Assembly (NCBI RefSeq): GCF_007991735.1
Contig: NZ_BJYX01000004.1
Location: 1 to 64,000, forward strand
DNA length: 64,000 nucleotides
Source of the DNA: Terrabacter aerolatus
GTDB taxonomy: Bacteria > Actinomycetota > Actinomycetes > Actinomycetales > Dermatophilaceae
Reading direction: 5' to 3'
Shown: positions 18,282 through 27,119 of the stretch, piece by piece
Layout: each line of letters starts with the position of its first letter
Numbering within the stretch: the stretch's first letter is position 1
Translations under genes and position numbers: made by a program
Notes under the pieces: model-generated
Seen by the model: the letters and a program-made list of their open reading frames with translations, nothing else
Databases searched by the model: none
What the model was told of the DNA's origin: nothing

Positions 18282-20144
18282 GTGGTCACCCGCAGCGAGA
18301 CGTCGACAGCCGACCAGGTCATCCACCTGCTCCAGCTGTTGGCGGCGGACGCCTCGGTCGCCGAGGTCGCTGCTGCGGAGGCCCCGGCCGAGGCCCGGGA
18401 CCTCGCCCTGCGGATCACCGGCGCACGCGAGGTCCACCAGCACCGCGAGGCCGGGCTCGCCGCCCTCCTCGACACCGCGCGGGAGCTGGCCACCGAGAGC
18501 GACCCGGGGTCCGTCCTCGACGCCATCGTGCGCCGGGCCCGGCGACTCGTCGGGACCGACCTCGCCTACCTCACCCTCTACGATCCCGAGGCCGGCGACA
18601 CCTTCATGCGCGCCACCGACGGTTCCGTCTCGGCCGTCTTCCAGTCGGTGCGGCTCGCGCTCGGTGCGGGGCTCGGTGGCCTCGTCGCCTCGACGCACAA
18701 GCCGTACTGGACCGCCGACTACTGGGCCGACGAGCGCTTCCGGCACACGACGGACATCGACGGTGCGGTCGGCGAGGAGGGCATCATCGCGATCTGCGGC
18801 ACACCGCTCATCGTGGAGAAGCACTTCGTCGGGGTCCTCTTCGCGGCCAACCGGTCCTCGCGCCCCTTCACCCGCGAGGAGGTGGGCCTGCTCGGCAACC
18901 TCGCCACGCTGGCCGCGGTCACCCTCGTGCAGACCCGCGCGCTGGCCGACGCCGAGAACGCGCTCGCAGCGCTGTCCGACGCCCACGAGACCGTCCGGCA
19001 CTACGCCGACGGCGTCGAGAAGGCCGCCGCCGCCCACGACCGCTTCGCCTCGCTCGTGCTGGGCGGCGGCGGGGTCGACGACATCACCCACGCCCTGGCC
19101 GAGCTCCTCGGCGGCTGGGCGGTCCTCGTCGACGAGAACGGCACACGCAACAGCGCAGCGGGACCGGCGCCGGAGCCAGACGCGTCGGGGCACGACCCCG
19201 TCGCCGCCGTCGACGCCATGCCGGGGCTCGGGACGGGGCGACTCGTCGAGCGCGACGGCATCTATGCCGTGGCCGTGACGGCGGCCCGCGAGCGCCTCGG
19301 CACGATCTACGTCGGCGGGCTGACCCTGGAGGACTCGGACCAGCGGACCGTCGAGCGGGCCGGGGTGGTCACCGCACTCGTGCTCCTCTTCGAGCGCCAG
19401 GCGGCCGACGCGCGCCAGTCCGCTCGCAACCGCCTCGTCAGCGACCTCGTCAGCCGGCGCGGGTCGCGCGAGGAGCGGCTCGCGCTGGCCCGGACCGTCG
19501 GCTTCGACCCGCAGAGGCCGTTCAGCCTGCTCGTCCTCCGGGGTGACGACCCCAGCGGTCACCGGGCGCTGCTCATCTCGGCCAGCGCGGCCACCGGCGA
19601 GGCCTCGGTCGTCGGCGCGCACGACGGTGACGTCGTCGCCCTCGTGCCGGGGCTCGACGCCGACGGCCTGGCCCGCGCGGTCGCTGCGCGCATCGGCAAG
19701 CGCACCTGCGTGACGGTCGCCGGGGTCGGACCGGTGAGCGACGTCGACGCCATCGCCGAGGCCCACGAGGAGGGGCATCGGACCGTCGGTGCCCTCATCG
19801 CCCTCGGCCACCGCGGCAAGGGCGCTGCCGCCACCCAGCTCGGCTTCGCCGGACTCATCGTGGGCTCCGACCCCGACGTCGACGACTACGTCCGGAAGCT
19901 CCTGGGTCCCGTGCTCGACTACGACGAACGGCGCGGGACCGACCTCGTCGGCACCCTCGCGGCCTACTTCGCGGCCGGTGGCAGTCCCCGCCACGCGGCA
20001 GGGACGCTCCACGTGCACGTCAACACCGTCTCGCAGCGGCTCGAGCGCATCGCAGCCCTCCTCGGGGAGTCGTGGCAGCACCCCGACCACGCGCTCGAGC
20101 TGCAGATCGCCCTGCGCCTGCGCGCCCTGCAGGCGCCGGCCTGA
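18282..20144 (+). CDS. GAF domain / PucR-type helix-turn-helix transcriptional regulator
   Basis: A 620-residue regulator. A GAF domain occupies about residues 55-215 ('TARELATESDPGSVLDAIVRRA...GTDLAYLTLYDP'), a poorly defined middle region follows, and the C-terminus carries the PucR/CdaR-type HTH ('TLAAYFAAGGSPRHAAGTLH', 'VHVNTVSQRLERIAALLG', about residues 550-610). Such proteins sense a small molecule through the GAF module and usually control adjacent catabolic genes. The natural target here is the upstream 3-hydroxybutyrate dehydrogenase gene, which is inference from adjacency. Confidence 0.87.
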   Translation: MVTRSETSTADQVIHLLQLLAADASVAEVAAAEAPAEARDLALRITGAREVHQHREAGLAALLDTARELATESDPGSVLDAIVRRARRLVGTDLAYLTLYDPEAGDTFMRATDGSVSAVFQSVRLALGAGLGGLVASTHKPYWTADYWADERFRHTTDIDGAVGEEGIIAICGTPLIVEKHFVGVLFAANRSSRPFTREEVGLLGNLATLAAVTLVQTRALADAENALAALSDAHETVRHYADGVEKAAAAHDRFASLVLGGGGVDDITHALAELLGGWAVLVDENGTRNSAAGPAPEPDASGHDPVAAVDAMPGLGTGRLVERDGIYAVAVTAARERLGTIYVGGLTLEDSDQRTVERAGVVTALVLLFERQAADARQSARNRLVSDLVSRRGSREERLALARTVGFDPQRPFSLLVLRGDDPSGHRALLISASAATGEASVVGAHDGDVVALVPGLDADGLARAVAARIGKRTCVTVAGVGPVSDVDAIAEAHEEGHRTVGALIALGHRGKGAAATQLGFAGLIVGSDPDVDDYVRKLLGPVLDYDERRGTDLVGTLAAYFAAGGSPRHAAGTLHVHVNTVSQRLERIAALLGESWQHPDHALELQIALRLRALQAPA

Positions 20145-20190
20145 CCGGCCTGACCCGCGGCCGAAACGTGACGGTCAGCGCGTCTGGTCG

Positions 20191-21120
20191 TCAGCCGGCG
20201 AGCAGGCGGTCGACGGCGTCGGCGACGGCGGTGACGCCCCGGTCACCGAGGATGACGTCGTAGTGGTTCGCGTCGACCCGGGTCGCCCGGACACCCTCCG
20301 GCACCCCGAGTGCCGCCAGCCGCGTCTCGTCGTAGAGCCCCTGCGGCTCGTCGAGCAGCCCCCTCTCGGCCCAGACCAGCTCGGCTCGCACGCCCTGACC
20401 CACCGCGACCCGGAGTCCTGCGTGGGTCTCCCGGTCGGCCATGACGTCGGCGCCGTCGGCACGGACGGCCTCGAGGACGCACGTGCTGCGCCACCGGCCG
20501 TCGGCGCCATCCTGGACGAGGTCGTGCTCGATGTAGCCCCGGGCCGCCTTTCCGCCGGGACCGTGCAGCACCGGCCCGAGGGCCGGGTGGCCGGACCAGA
20601 AGCCGAGGTATGCCGCGGGGTCGGCGAAACGCATCGACAACCGGTCCATGGCCGGCCCGATCACCGACTGCAGGGCCGCGTCGACGTCGAGCTCGTCGGG
20701 GACCGGGAAGGCGAGGCCGCCGTCGACCAGCACCGCCGCCGGGAAGCGCTCCGGGTGGCGGGCTGCGGCCAGGGCGGCGACGAAGGCGCCCATGGAGTGC
20801 CCGACGAGCACGGGGGCCGAGCCGAACACCGTGGCCATGGACGTCAGGTCCGCGACGTGGGCGCCGAGCCCGTACGGACCCGGGGCCGACCGGCTGTCCC
20901 CGCGGCCGCGCAGGTCCGGGGCGAGGAAGCGGACGCTGCCGGGCCCGTGGCGCCGCCCGACCTCGTCGGCGACGCGGGCCCAGGACAAGCCGTTCGCGGT
21001 GATGCCGTGCACCGCCAGCACGACGGGAGCGTCGGCGGCGGGCGCCCCCAGGCTGAGGTCGTGGATGGCGAGACTGCCCTCGGGGAGCTCGATGACGAAG
21101 GCGGACGGTGTGGTGCTCAT
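20191..21120 (-). CDS. Alpha/beta hydrolase
   Basis: A 309-residue hydrolase with the oxyanion segment 'VLAVHGITANGLSW', 'LAPDLRGRGDS' and the nucleophile elbow 'LVGHSMGAFVAAL'. 'DANHYDVIL' near the C-terminus holds the probable catalytic His. The start is set at the ATG at 21120, where similarity to hydrolases begins; the in-frame upstream stretch overlaps livM antisense or out of frame. It lies 40 bases after livM on the same strand, so it may be the last gene of the importer operon and act on the imported compound or its ester. The substrate is unknown. Confidence 0.85.
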   Translation of the reverse strand: MSTTPSAFVIELPEGSLAIHDLSLGAPAADAPVVLAVHGITANGLSWARVADEVGRRHGPGSVRFLAPDLRGRGDSRSAPGPYGLGAHVADLTSMATVFGSAPVLVGHSMGAFVAALAAARHPERFPAAVLVDGGLAFPVPDELDVDAALQSVIGPAMDRLSMRFADPAAYLGFWSGHPALGPVLHGPGGKAARGYIEHDLVQDGADGRWRSTCVLEAVRADGADVMADRETHAGLRVAVGQGVRAELVWAERGLLDEPQGLYDETRLAALGVPEGVRATRVDANHYDVILGDRGVTAVADAVDRLLAG

Positions 21121-21160
21121 CGGGACCCTGACCTCCGGATCAGTCTGCCGCCCAGGCCGG

Positions 21161-22297
21161 TCAGGCCCGACGGCGCGAAGTAGACGACGGCGCGAAGTAG
21201 ACGACGGCGACGAAGAACGCGCCGAGGATGAAGAGCGGCTGCGAGAGCACCTGACGCACGACGTCGGGCAGGCCCTGCAGGAACGCGGCGTTGCTGACCT
21301 CGACGAGGCGGGCGTCGGCATAGGTGTAGAGCACTCCGCCGAGGAGGGCGCCCCAGCGGCTGCCCGCTCCCCCGAGCACGACCATGACGAGCAGGGACAG
21401 CGTGAACTCGGACGTGGTCAGGTGGGGGTTCGAGCCGCCGAGAACGAGGGCGTGCACGACGCCACCGAGGGCGCCGAGGAACGAGCCCGCGACGAGGGCG
21501 AGGAGCTTGACGCGGTAGGTGCCGAACCCGAGCACCGCGGCGCGCTGCTCGTTCTCCCGCACGGCGGCCATGGCGTGCCCCGCGCGGGACCGCACGAGGA
21601 CGGCGACGGCCACCCACGTGACGACGACGAGGGCGAGCGCCAACCAGTACCGGTACGGCGCGTTGGCGACACCGACGAGCAGGTCGGGCACCGCGTCGCG
21701 GTCCAACGGTCGACCCTCCTCGCCGCCCGTCACTCCCCCGGGGTTGCGCATGACGATGATCGAGGCGGCCTGGGCGAACGCCAGCGTCACCATGGCGAAG
21801 GCGATGCCGCCGACCCGCAGCGCCACGGCGCCGACCACGAGGGCCAGGAGCGTCGACAGGCCCAGGGCTGCGAGCACCGCCACCGGGAGCGGCAGCGCCC
21901 AGGTCGAGAGCGAGACCGTGAGCAGGTAGCTGCCGGCAGCCACGAAGAGGGCGTGCCCGAAGGAGAGCAGACCGGTGCGCCCGAAGAGGACGTCGTAGCT
22001 CAGGGCGATGCCGCCGACGACGAGACACGTGGCCAGCAGCTGCAGCGAACCGGGGCCGTTGACACGGTCCGGCAGGACTCCGGGCAGCTCGACCGCGACG
22101 TAGGGAAGGTAGGCGAGGACCGCGAGCCCGACCAGTGGCGCGAGGATGCGGAGCAGACGGCCCGGGCCGCGGGCCGGGCTGGTCGGCTCCCCCAGCGTCA
22201 CCGGCGGGGTGCCGGTCGTGTCGTCACCGACGAGGTCCTCGCCTGCGGGGCGTACCCCCGCAGGATGGTCGGTCACGTGGTCGGTGGGCGACGTCAT
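21161..22297 (-). CDS. livM: Branched-chain amino acid-type ABC permease LivM, C-terminus apparently frameshifted
   Basis: A 378-residue permease of the LivM family with about 9-10 hydrophobic helices. Signatures are 'LSYDVLFGRTGLLSFGHALF' and 'VVMVVLGGAGSRWGALLGG'-type EAA-loop residues near the C-terminus. A Pro/Gly/Thr-rich N-terminal tail of about 45 residues is unusual. The reading ends 'VVYFAPSSTSRRRA' at a 17-bp tandem duplication; another frame of the same strand continues 'VVYFAPSGLTGLGGRLIRRS', which matches the usual family ending. The ATG overlaps the livH stop by 4 bases. The membrane core is intact, so function may be kept. Confidence 0.9.
   Translation of the reverse strand: MTSPTDHVTDHPAGVRPAGEDLVGDDTTGTPPVTLGEPTSPARGPGRLLRILAPLVGLAVLAYLPYVAVELPGVLPDRVNGPGSLQLLATCLVVGGIALSYDVLFGRTGLLSFGHALFVAAGSYLLTVSLSTWALPLPVAVLAALGLSTLLALVVGAVALRVGGIAFAMVTLAFAQAASIIVMRNPGGVTGGEEGRPLDRDAVPDLLVGVANAPYRYWLALALVVVTWVAVAVLVRSRAGHAMAAVRENEQRAAVLGFGTYRVKLLALVAGSFLGALGGVVHALVLGGSNPHLTTSEFTLSLLVMVVLGGAGSRWGALLGGVLYTYADARLVEVSNAAFLQGLPDVVRQVLSQPLFILGAFFVAVVYFAPSSTSRRRA
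21169..21202. repeat. 17-bp tandem duplication at the 3' end of livM
   Basis: GACGGCGCGAAGTAGAC occurs twice back to back (21169-21185 and 21186-21202), followed by a partial third match. 17 is not a multiple of three, so the extra copy shifts the reading frame of the livM C-terminus. Confidence 0.9.
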
Positions 22298-23178
22298 GCC
22301 GTCGCTCCCTTCAGCGAGGTCGGTCGGAGCAGGAGCACCAGGGCGAGCAGGAGCACGACGGACAGGTCGCCGACCCCGGTCGCCGCGTAGTAGTTCGCGA
22401 GCTGCTGCACGAGCCCCACGGCCACGGCGGCGACCGCGGTTCCGGTCAGGGAGCCCATGCCGCCGATGACGACGACGATGAAGGCGTAGATGAGCAGCGA
22501 CCCGCCCTGCGCCGGCGACACCGCCCCGGCGTACTGCGAGTAGAGCGCGCCGGCCAGGGCCGCCGCGGCCCCGCCGAGCGCGAAGACCACGGTGAATGTG
22601 CGGTGGACGTCGATGCCCAACGCCTCGACCATGGTGCGGTTCTCGACACCGGCCCGGATGACGAGCCCGAGGCGCGTCAGGTGCAGCAGGGCCAGGAGGC
22701 CGACGAAGAGCACGCCGGCGACGAGGACGTAGACGAAGCGGTCGTCGGGCAACCGAGCGCCCAGCATGTCGGTCGTCCCACCGATCCAGGCGGGCGACTC
22801 GACAGCCCGAGGGTCGGAGCCCCAGATCCCTTGTGCGGCAGCGACGCCCGCGAGCGAGAGGCCTACCGTGACGAGCACCTGCTGGATGTGGTGACGATAG
22901 AGCGGCCGGATGAGCACGACCTCGACGACGCGGCCGACGACGGCTCCGACACACACGGCCACGAGGACACCCACGAGGAGTCTGAGGACGACGGGCCAGC
23001 CAGCGGGCAGCGCTCCCATCGTCAGCCACGCGGCATACGCCCCCGCGGTGATGAAGGCGCCGTGCGCGAAGTTGAGCACGCCCATGAGCCCGTAGATGAG
23101 GCTGAGTCCGCTGGCGGCGATGAAGTAGAGCGCTCCGAGGCCGAGGCCCGTCACGATGAGCAGGACGAGGTCGCTCAT
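22294..23178 (-). CDS. livH: Branched-chain amino acid-type ABC permease LivH
   Basis: A 294-residue LivH-family permease with about eight hydrophobic helices. Family signatures are 'AASGLSLIYGLMGVLNFAHG' at residues about 21-40 and 'FALGGAAAALAGALYSQYAG' in the second half. It forms the transmembrane channel with LivM. Both ends overlap neighbours by 4 bases (livF upstream, livM downstream), showing tight translational coupling in the importer operon. Confidence 0.93.
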   Translation of the reverse strand: MSDLVLLIVTGLGLGALYFIAASGLSLIYGLMGVLNFAHGAFITAGAYAAWLTMGALPAGWPVVLRLLVGVLVAVCVGAVVGRVVEVVLIRPLYRHHIQQVLVTVGLSLAGVAAAQGIWGSDPRAVESPAWIGGTTDMLGARLPDDRFVYVLVAGVLFVGLLALLHLTRLGLVIRAGVENRTMVEALGIDVHRTFTVVFALGGAAAALAGALYSQYAGAVSPAQGGSLLIYAFIVVVIGGMGSLTGTAVAAVAVGLVQQLANYYAATGVGDLSVVLLLALVLLLRPTSLKGATA

Positions 23179-23927
23179 GCGGCCCCCTCCCGCCGCATCG
23201 AGACACCGAGCAGCTCGCGCGTCAGGTCGACGTCGGCGACGAGGTCCGCTGCCGCGCCCCGGTGCACCACGGCGCCGGCGTCGAGGACGACGACCCGGTC
23301 GGCGATGCGCCGCACGAGGGGCAGGTTCTGCTCGACGAGCAGGACGGGCCTCGTTCGCGCCACCTCGGCGAGCACGTCGGCGACCTCGGTGACGAGCTTG
23401 GGAGCCAGACCCTTGGTCGGCTCGTCGACGAGCAGGAGGGCGTTCTCGCGCAGGAGCACCCGCGCGAGCGACACCATCTGCTGCTGGCCACCTGACAGGG
23501 TGCCGGCCCGCTGCCCACGACGCGTCACGAGGTCGGGGAAGAGCCGCCCGACCACCGGCGCGTCGGCACCCTGGTCCGGCGCGACGAGCCGGAGGTTCTC
23601 GTCGACGGTGAGGCCGCCGAAGACCTCTCGGTCCTCCGGGACGTAGCCGATGCCGGACCGCACGATCCGCGACGTGGCCATCGTCTGGATCTCGCTGCCC
23701 CGCAGCATGATGCGACCGGACCTGGGCGCGAGGCCGATGATCGCCTTGAGCGTCGTCGTCTTGCCCACTCCGTTGCGCCCCAGCAGTGCGGTGACACCCG
23801 TGGCCGCCACTTCGAACGAGACGCCCTGCAGGATGTGCGAGCCGCCGTAGCGGACGTGGACGTCGTCGAGCTCCAGGACCGGCGCGGACACGGCCGCACC
23901 ACGGCTCTCCGGTTGCTGAGCGGTCAC
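23175..23927 (-). CDS. livF: ABC transporter ATP-binding protein LivF
   Basis: A 250-residue ATPase. Walker A is 'LLGRNGVGKTT', the ABC signature 'LSGGQQQMVSLAR', Walker B 'LLLVDEPTKGLAP' and the switch His in 'LLVEQNL' context. The short LivF length and 'RSGIGYVPEDREVFGGLTV' are typical of this subfamily. It energises transport together with LivG. It overlaps livG by 4 bases at a GTG start (GTGA) and livH by 4 bases. Confidence 0.93.
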   Translation of the reverse strand: MTAQQPESRGAAVSAPVLELDDVHVRYGGSHILQGVSFEVAATGVTALLGRNGVGKTTTLKAIIGLAPRSGRIMLRGSEIQTMATSRIVRSGIGYVPEDREVFGGLTVDENLRLVAPDQGADAPVVGRLFPDLVTRRGQRAGTLSGGQQQMVSLARVLLRENALLLVDEPTKGLAPKLVTEVADVLAEVARTRPVLLVEQNLPLVRRIADRVVVLDAGAVVHRGAAADLVADVDLTRELLGVSMRREGAA

Positions 23928-24658
23928 AGTGCTTCTCCCAGATAGGCCTGCTGGACTCGCTCGTCGGCGGTCACCTCGGTGGGGGCACCGACCGCGAGCA
24001 GCTGCCCGTGGTGCAGCACGGCGACGCGGTCGGCGAGCCCCAGGACGACATGCATGTGGTGCTCGACCATGGCCACGGCCACGCCGGCGTCGCGCACCTC
24101 ACCGATGATCTCGGTCAGGCCGTCCACGTCCTCGGCAGAGACGCCCGCCATCGGCTCGTCGAGGAGCAGCACCGCCGGCTCCGAGGCCAGGGCCATGGCG
24201 AGCTCGAGCTTGCGACGGTCCCCGTGCGAGAGGTCACGCGCGAGTGTCCGGGAGCGGCCCGGCATACGCACCCGGCCCAGGAGCTCGTCGATGACGTGGG
24301 TCGTCGACGACCCGGCCCCGCGGAACGGCGAGAAGGACGCCGTCCCCGCTGCCTGCACCGCAAGACGCACGTTCTCCCCCGCGGTGAGTCCGTCGAAGAG
24401 GGCCGACGTCTGGAACGACCGGGCCAGCCCCATCCGGGCACGCCGAGTGGCACTCGCCTGCGTGACGTCCTTGTCCCTCAGGCTGATCCGGCCACTGGAC
24501 GGTCGGGTCACCCCGCTCAGGATGTTGACGAACGATGACTTGCCCGCCCCGTTGGGGCCGATGATGCCGACGAGCTCACCGGCCCCCACGGTGAGGGAGA
24601 CGTCCTCGAGGATCTGGGCGCCACCGACCTTCCAGCCGACGGCCTCTGCGCTGATCAC
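23924..24658 (-). CDS. livG: ABC transporter ATP-binding protein LivG
   Basis: A 244-residue ATPase with Walker A 'IIGPNGAGKSSFVN', signature 'LSHGDRRKLELAMALAS' (S-H-G-D form common in LivG), Walker B 'VLLLDEPMAGVSAED' and 'ARMGLARSFQTSALFDGLT'. It is the second ATPase of the importer. The GTG start lies 16 bases after the stop of the substrate-binding protein gene. Confidence 0.93.
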   Translation of the reverse strand: MISAEAVGWKVGGAQILEDVSLTVGAGELVGIIGPNGAGKSSFVNILSGVTRPSSGRISLRDKDVTQASATRRARMGLARSFQTSALFDGLTAGENVRLAVQAAGTASFSPFRGAGSSTTHVIDELLGRVRMPGRSRTLARDLSHGDRRKLELAMALASEPAVLLLDEPMAGVSAEDVDGLTEIIGEVRDAGVAVAMVEHHMHVVLGLADRVAVLHHGQLLAVGAPTEVTADERVQQAYLGEAL

Positions 24659-24674
24659 GACGGAGGGTGTCCGA

Positions 24675-25895
24675 TCACTTGAAGGGCGTCACGGGCGGTG
24701 CCACGGCGTCGGCACCGAGCGTGTCGACGAGCTGCGGGACGACGTTGCTGCCGTCCTTCTTCAGCGTGGCCGTGAACATCGGCTGCAGGAGGGCGTGGTC
24801 CTCTGCGCGGATCTCGAGCGAACCCTTGGGACCGTCGAACTTCCACCCTTCGAGCGAGGTGACCATCTTCTCGACGTCGCCCCCACCCGCCTCGAGAGCG
24901 TGCACGATCATCTGCCCCGCGACGAACCCGTCGTTGGTGAAGAGGTCGACCGTGGCGCCCTGCTTCTTCAGCCCGGCGTCGAGCGCCCGGTAGGCCGCGT
25001 TGTCGGCGGCGCCCTCGAAGAAGTGGGACAGGAAGTTGATCTTCGTCGCGACCGCGCCGAAGAGCGCGTGCGTCGCCTTGATGTCGAGCCCGGTGACGAC
25101 CTTGGTGGAGTCGAAGACGCCCTGCTGGCCCAGCGTGGTCCACATGGACGTGGCGTTGGCGCCGGCCCACGCGACGAAGAGCAGGTCCGGTGAGCCGTCC
25201 TTGACCTTGGTCGCGAACGGGGTCAGGTCGGTCGCGGCCGCCGGCACCTCGACGGAGGTCACGGTTGCGCCCTTCGCCCCGAGGATGGCGGTCACCGCGG
25301 CGACGTTGGCCTTGCCGAAGGCGCTGTCCTGCGCGAGCACCGTCACCTTCTTGCCCTTGACGTCACCGAGGATGCTGCCGGCGGTCGCGACGTCCTGGTA
25401 GGTCTGGCGACCCGATCGGAACGTGTAGCGGTTGGCGCCCGTCACCGCATCGGCGGCCGCCGGACCGGAGATGAAGAGGATCTTGTTGTCCTTCGCGAGG
25501 GGCGCGACCTGCAGCGCCACCCCGCTCGAGGTGGAGCCGGCGATGATCTTGTTGCCCTGCCCGATGAGGTCGGTGGCCGAGGCGACGGCCTTGGCGGGGT
25601 CGCCCGCGTCGTCCTGCTCGGTGATCTGGATCTGGTGTCCGGCGACCGCGCCGGTGCCCTTGGTGGCGTAGTCGATGCCGGCCGTGAGGCCCTGTCGGTA
25701 CTGAGCGCCGTAGGTGGCGAGCGGGCCGGACTTCGAGTAGACGAGTCCCACCTTGTACGGGGCCCCGGCGCCGCCGGAGGCGCCTCCCGCGCCGTTGTCG
25801 GCAGCCGGTGCACCGGGCTGGCCGGGTGAGCCGCAGGCCGCGACCGACAGCGTGATCATGACGCTCGCGAGCGCGAGACTCCACCGCTTGGACAC
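24675..25895 (-). CDS. ABC transporter substrate-binding lipoprotein (LivJ/LivK family)
   Basis: A 406-residue periplasmic-binding-protein-type lipoprotein. The N-terminus has a short basic start, a hydrophobic helix and the lipobox 'LSVAAC' with the lipidated Cys about residue 20, followed by a Gly/Ala linker. The body shows type-I fold segments 'YKVGLVYSKSGPLATYGAQY' and 'IIAGSTSSGVALQVAPLAKD'. The GTG at 25895 has GGAGG 7 bases upstream, which rules against the longer in-frame reading to 25958. Ligand could be branched-chain amino acids, but related importers take amides, urea or aromatic acids, so the substrate is open. Confidence 0.92.
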   Translation of the reverse strand: MSKRWSLALASVMITLSVAACGSPGQPGAPAADNGAGGASGGAGAPYKVGLVYSKSGPLATYGAQYRQGLTAGIDYATKGTGAVAGHQIQITEQDDAGDPAKAVASATDLIGQGNKIIAGSTSSGVALQVAPLAKDNKILFISGPAAADAVTGANRYTFRSGRQTYQDVATAGSILGDVKGKKVTVLAQDSAFGKANVAAVTAILGAKGATVTSVEVPAAATDLTPFATKVKDGSPDLLFVAWAGANATSMWTTLGQQGVFDSTKVVTGLDIKATHALFGAVATKINFLSHFFEGAADNAAYRALDAGLKKQGATVDLFTNDGFVAGQMIVHALEAGGGDVEKMVTSLEGWKFDGPKGSLEIRAEDHALLQPMFTATLKKDGSNVVPQLVDTLGADAVAPPVTPFK

Positions 25896-26088
25896 CGATG
25901 TCCTCCACCTCTGGCGGGCGCTCGCGCCTTTGCTGCAACGAGATCCGTTGACGCCCAACCGTTTCGGCGAAAGTAGTTCAGCCCCTCACGGTCGCCGGTG
26001 GGATCGGCCACCACAAAGAGGGCGTCTGCATGTGCCTCGCGCCCACCACCGGCCCGAACGTCAGGTCCCGAACGCGCTGGCGTCGGGG

Positions 26089-26115
26089 TGTCACAGGACG
26101 CCGCGCTGTCTCGTC
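26089..26115 (+). promoter_or_regulatory. ECF41-type promoter (TGTCACA-N16-CGTC)
   Basis: TGTCACA (26089-26095), 16 bases, then CGTC (26112-26115), about 40 bases before the epimerase ATG. This matches the promoter consensus described for ECF41 sigma factors, and the second gene of the operon encodes a sigma factor with all ECF41 hallmarks, implying autoregulation. Confidence 0.75.
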
Positions 26116-26153
26116 CTAGGGGTGTACGCAGTCGACGAGGCGAGGAGCACGTG

Positions 26154-27119
26154 ATGAGGGTTCTGGTGGCAGGAGCGACCGGTGCGATGGGTCGCCAGCT
26201 GGTGCCGCGGCTGGTGCGGGCCGGGCACGAGGTCCACGGCATGACACGCAGCGAGTCGAAGCAGGCTCTCCTCCGGCAGCTCGGCGCCCTGCCGGTCGTG
26301 GCGGACGCCCTGGACCCCGACCAGGTGGGGCGAGCCGTCGCCGCCGCCGAACCGGACGTGGTGGTGCACCAGCTGACCTCGATCGGCCCGATGGACCTGC
26401 GCCACTTCGACCGGGCCTTCACGATGACCAACCGGCTCCGGACCGAGGGCACCGACAACCTCCTCTCGGCGTCCCGGGCAGCCGGGGTGAGGCGTTTCGT
26501 CGCGCAGAGCTTCTTCGCCGCCTACGACCGGGTCGGCGGCGGCGTGAAGTCCGAGGAGGATCCGTTCGGCACGGCACCAGCCGCGGGGATGCACCAGACC
26601 GTCGGAGCCATCCGGCACCTCGAGGAGCAGGTGCTCGCGGCCTCGTGGACGCAGGGCCTCGTGCTGAGGTACGGCGGGTTCTACGGCCCCCACACCTCTC
26701 TCGGACCCGACGGAGAACAGACCGAGGCGGTCCGGCGACGCACGTTCCCGGTGGTCGGCGACGGTGGCGGCATCTGGTCGTTCATCCACATCGGCGACGC
26801 GGCCGACGCCACGGTGGCGGCCGTCGAGCGCGGCGCACCCGGTGTCTACAACGTCGTCGACGACGAGCCGGCGAGCGTGGCGACGTGGCTGCCGCTCCTG
26901 GCGCAGTCGCTCGGCGCGAAGCCTCCCCTGCGCGTGCCCCGGCTGGTGGCGAGGCTGCTGGCGGGCGAGACTGGCGCCGTGATGATGACCGAGCTCCGGG
27001 GCGCGTCCAACGCCAAGGCTCGCCGCGACCTGGCCTGGTCCCCGGAGCACGCCAGCTGGCGCGAGGGCTTCCGCGAGCTCGGCGCCCAGGTGCGCGCCGG
27101 GAGTGGTGCGGCGGCGTGA
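26154..27119 (+). CDS. NAD(P)-dependent epimerase/dehydratase (ECF41-associated)
   Basis: A 321-residue extended SDR with the N-terminal NAD(P)-binding motif 'VLVAGATGAMGRQLVPRL' and an atypical SDR substrate domain ('RFVAQSFFAAYDRVGGG', 'LVLRYGGFYGP'). The epimerase class is one of the three enzyme types (carboxymuconolactone decarboxylase, oxidoreductase, epimerase) routinely encoded beside ECF41 sigma factors. The ATG at 26154 has GAGGAG at good spacing. The stop overlaps the sigma-factor start by 4 bases. The natural substrate is unknown. Confidence 0.88.
   Translation: MRVLVAGATGAMGRQLVPRLVRAGHEVHGMTRSESKQALLRQLGALPVVADALDPDQVGRAVAAAEPDVVVHQLTSIGPMDLRHFDRAFTMTNRLRTEGTDNLLSASRAAGVRRFVAQSFFAAYDRVGGGVKSEEDPFGTAPAAGMHQTVGAIRHLEEQVLAASWTQGLVLRYGGFYGPHTSLGPDGEQTEAVRRRTFPVVGDGGGIWSFIHIGDAADATVAAVERGAPGVYNVVDDEPASVATWLPLLAQSLGAKPPLRVPRLVARLLAGETGAVMMTELRGASNAKARRDLAWSPEHASWREGFRELGAQVRAGSGAAA

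Noticed and set aside
21161-25895. Urea importer (urtABCDE) as the identity of the ABC operon
   Set aside because: Gene order is SBP, ATPase, ATPase, permease, permease rather than SBP, permease, permease, ATPase, ATPase, and no urease genes are nearby.
25998-26153. In-frame upstream extension of the epimerase gene
   Set aside because: It would cover the ECF41 promoter, lacks a ribosome-binding site, and the NAD-binding motif begins right after the ATG at 26154, which has GAGGAG upstream.
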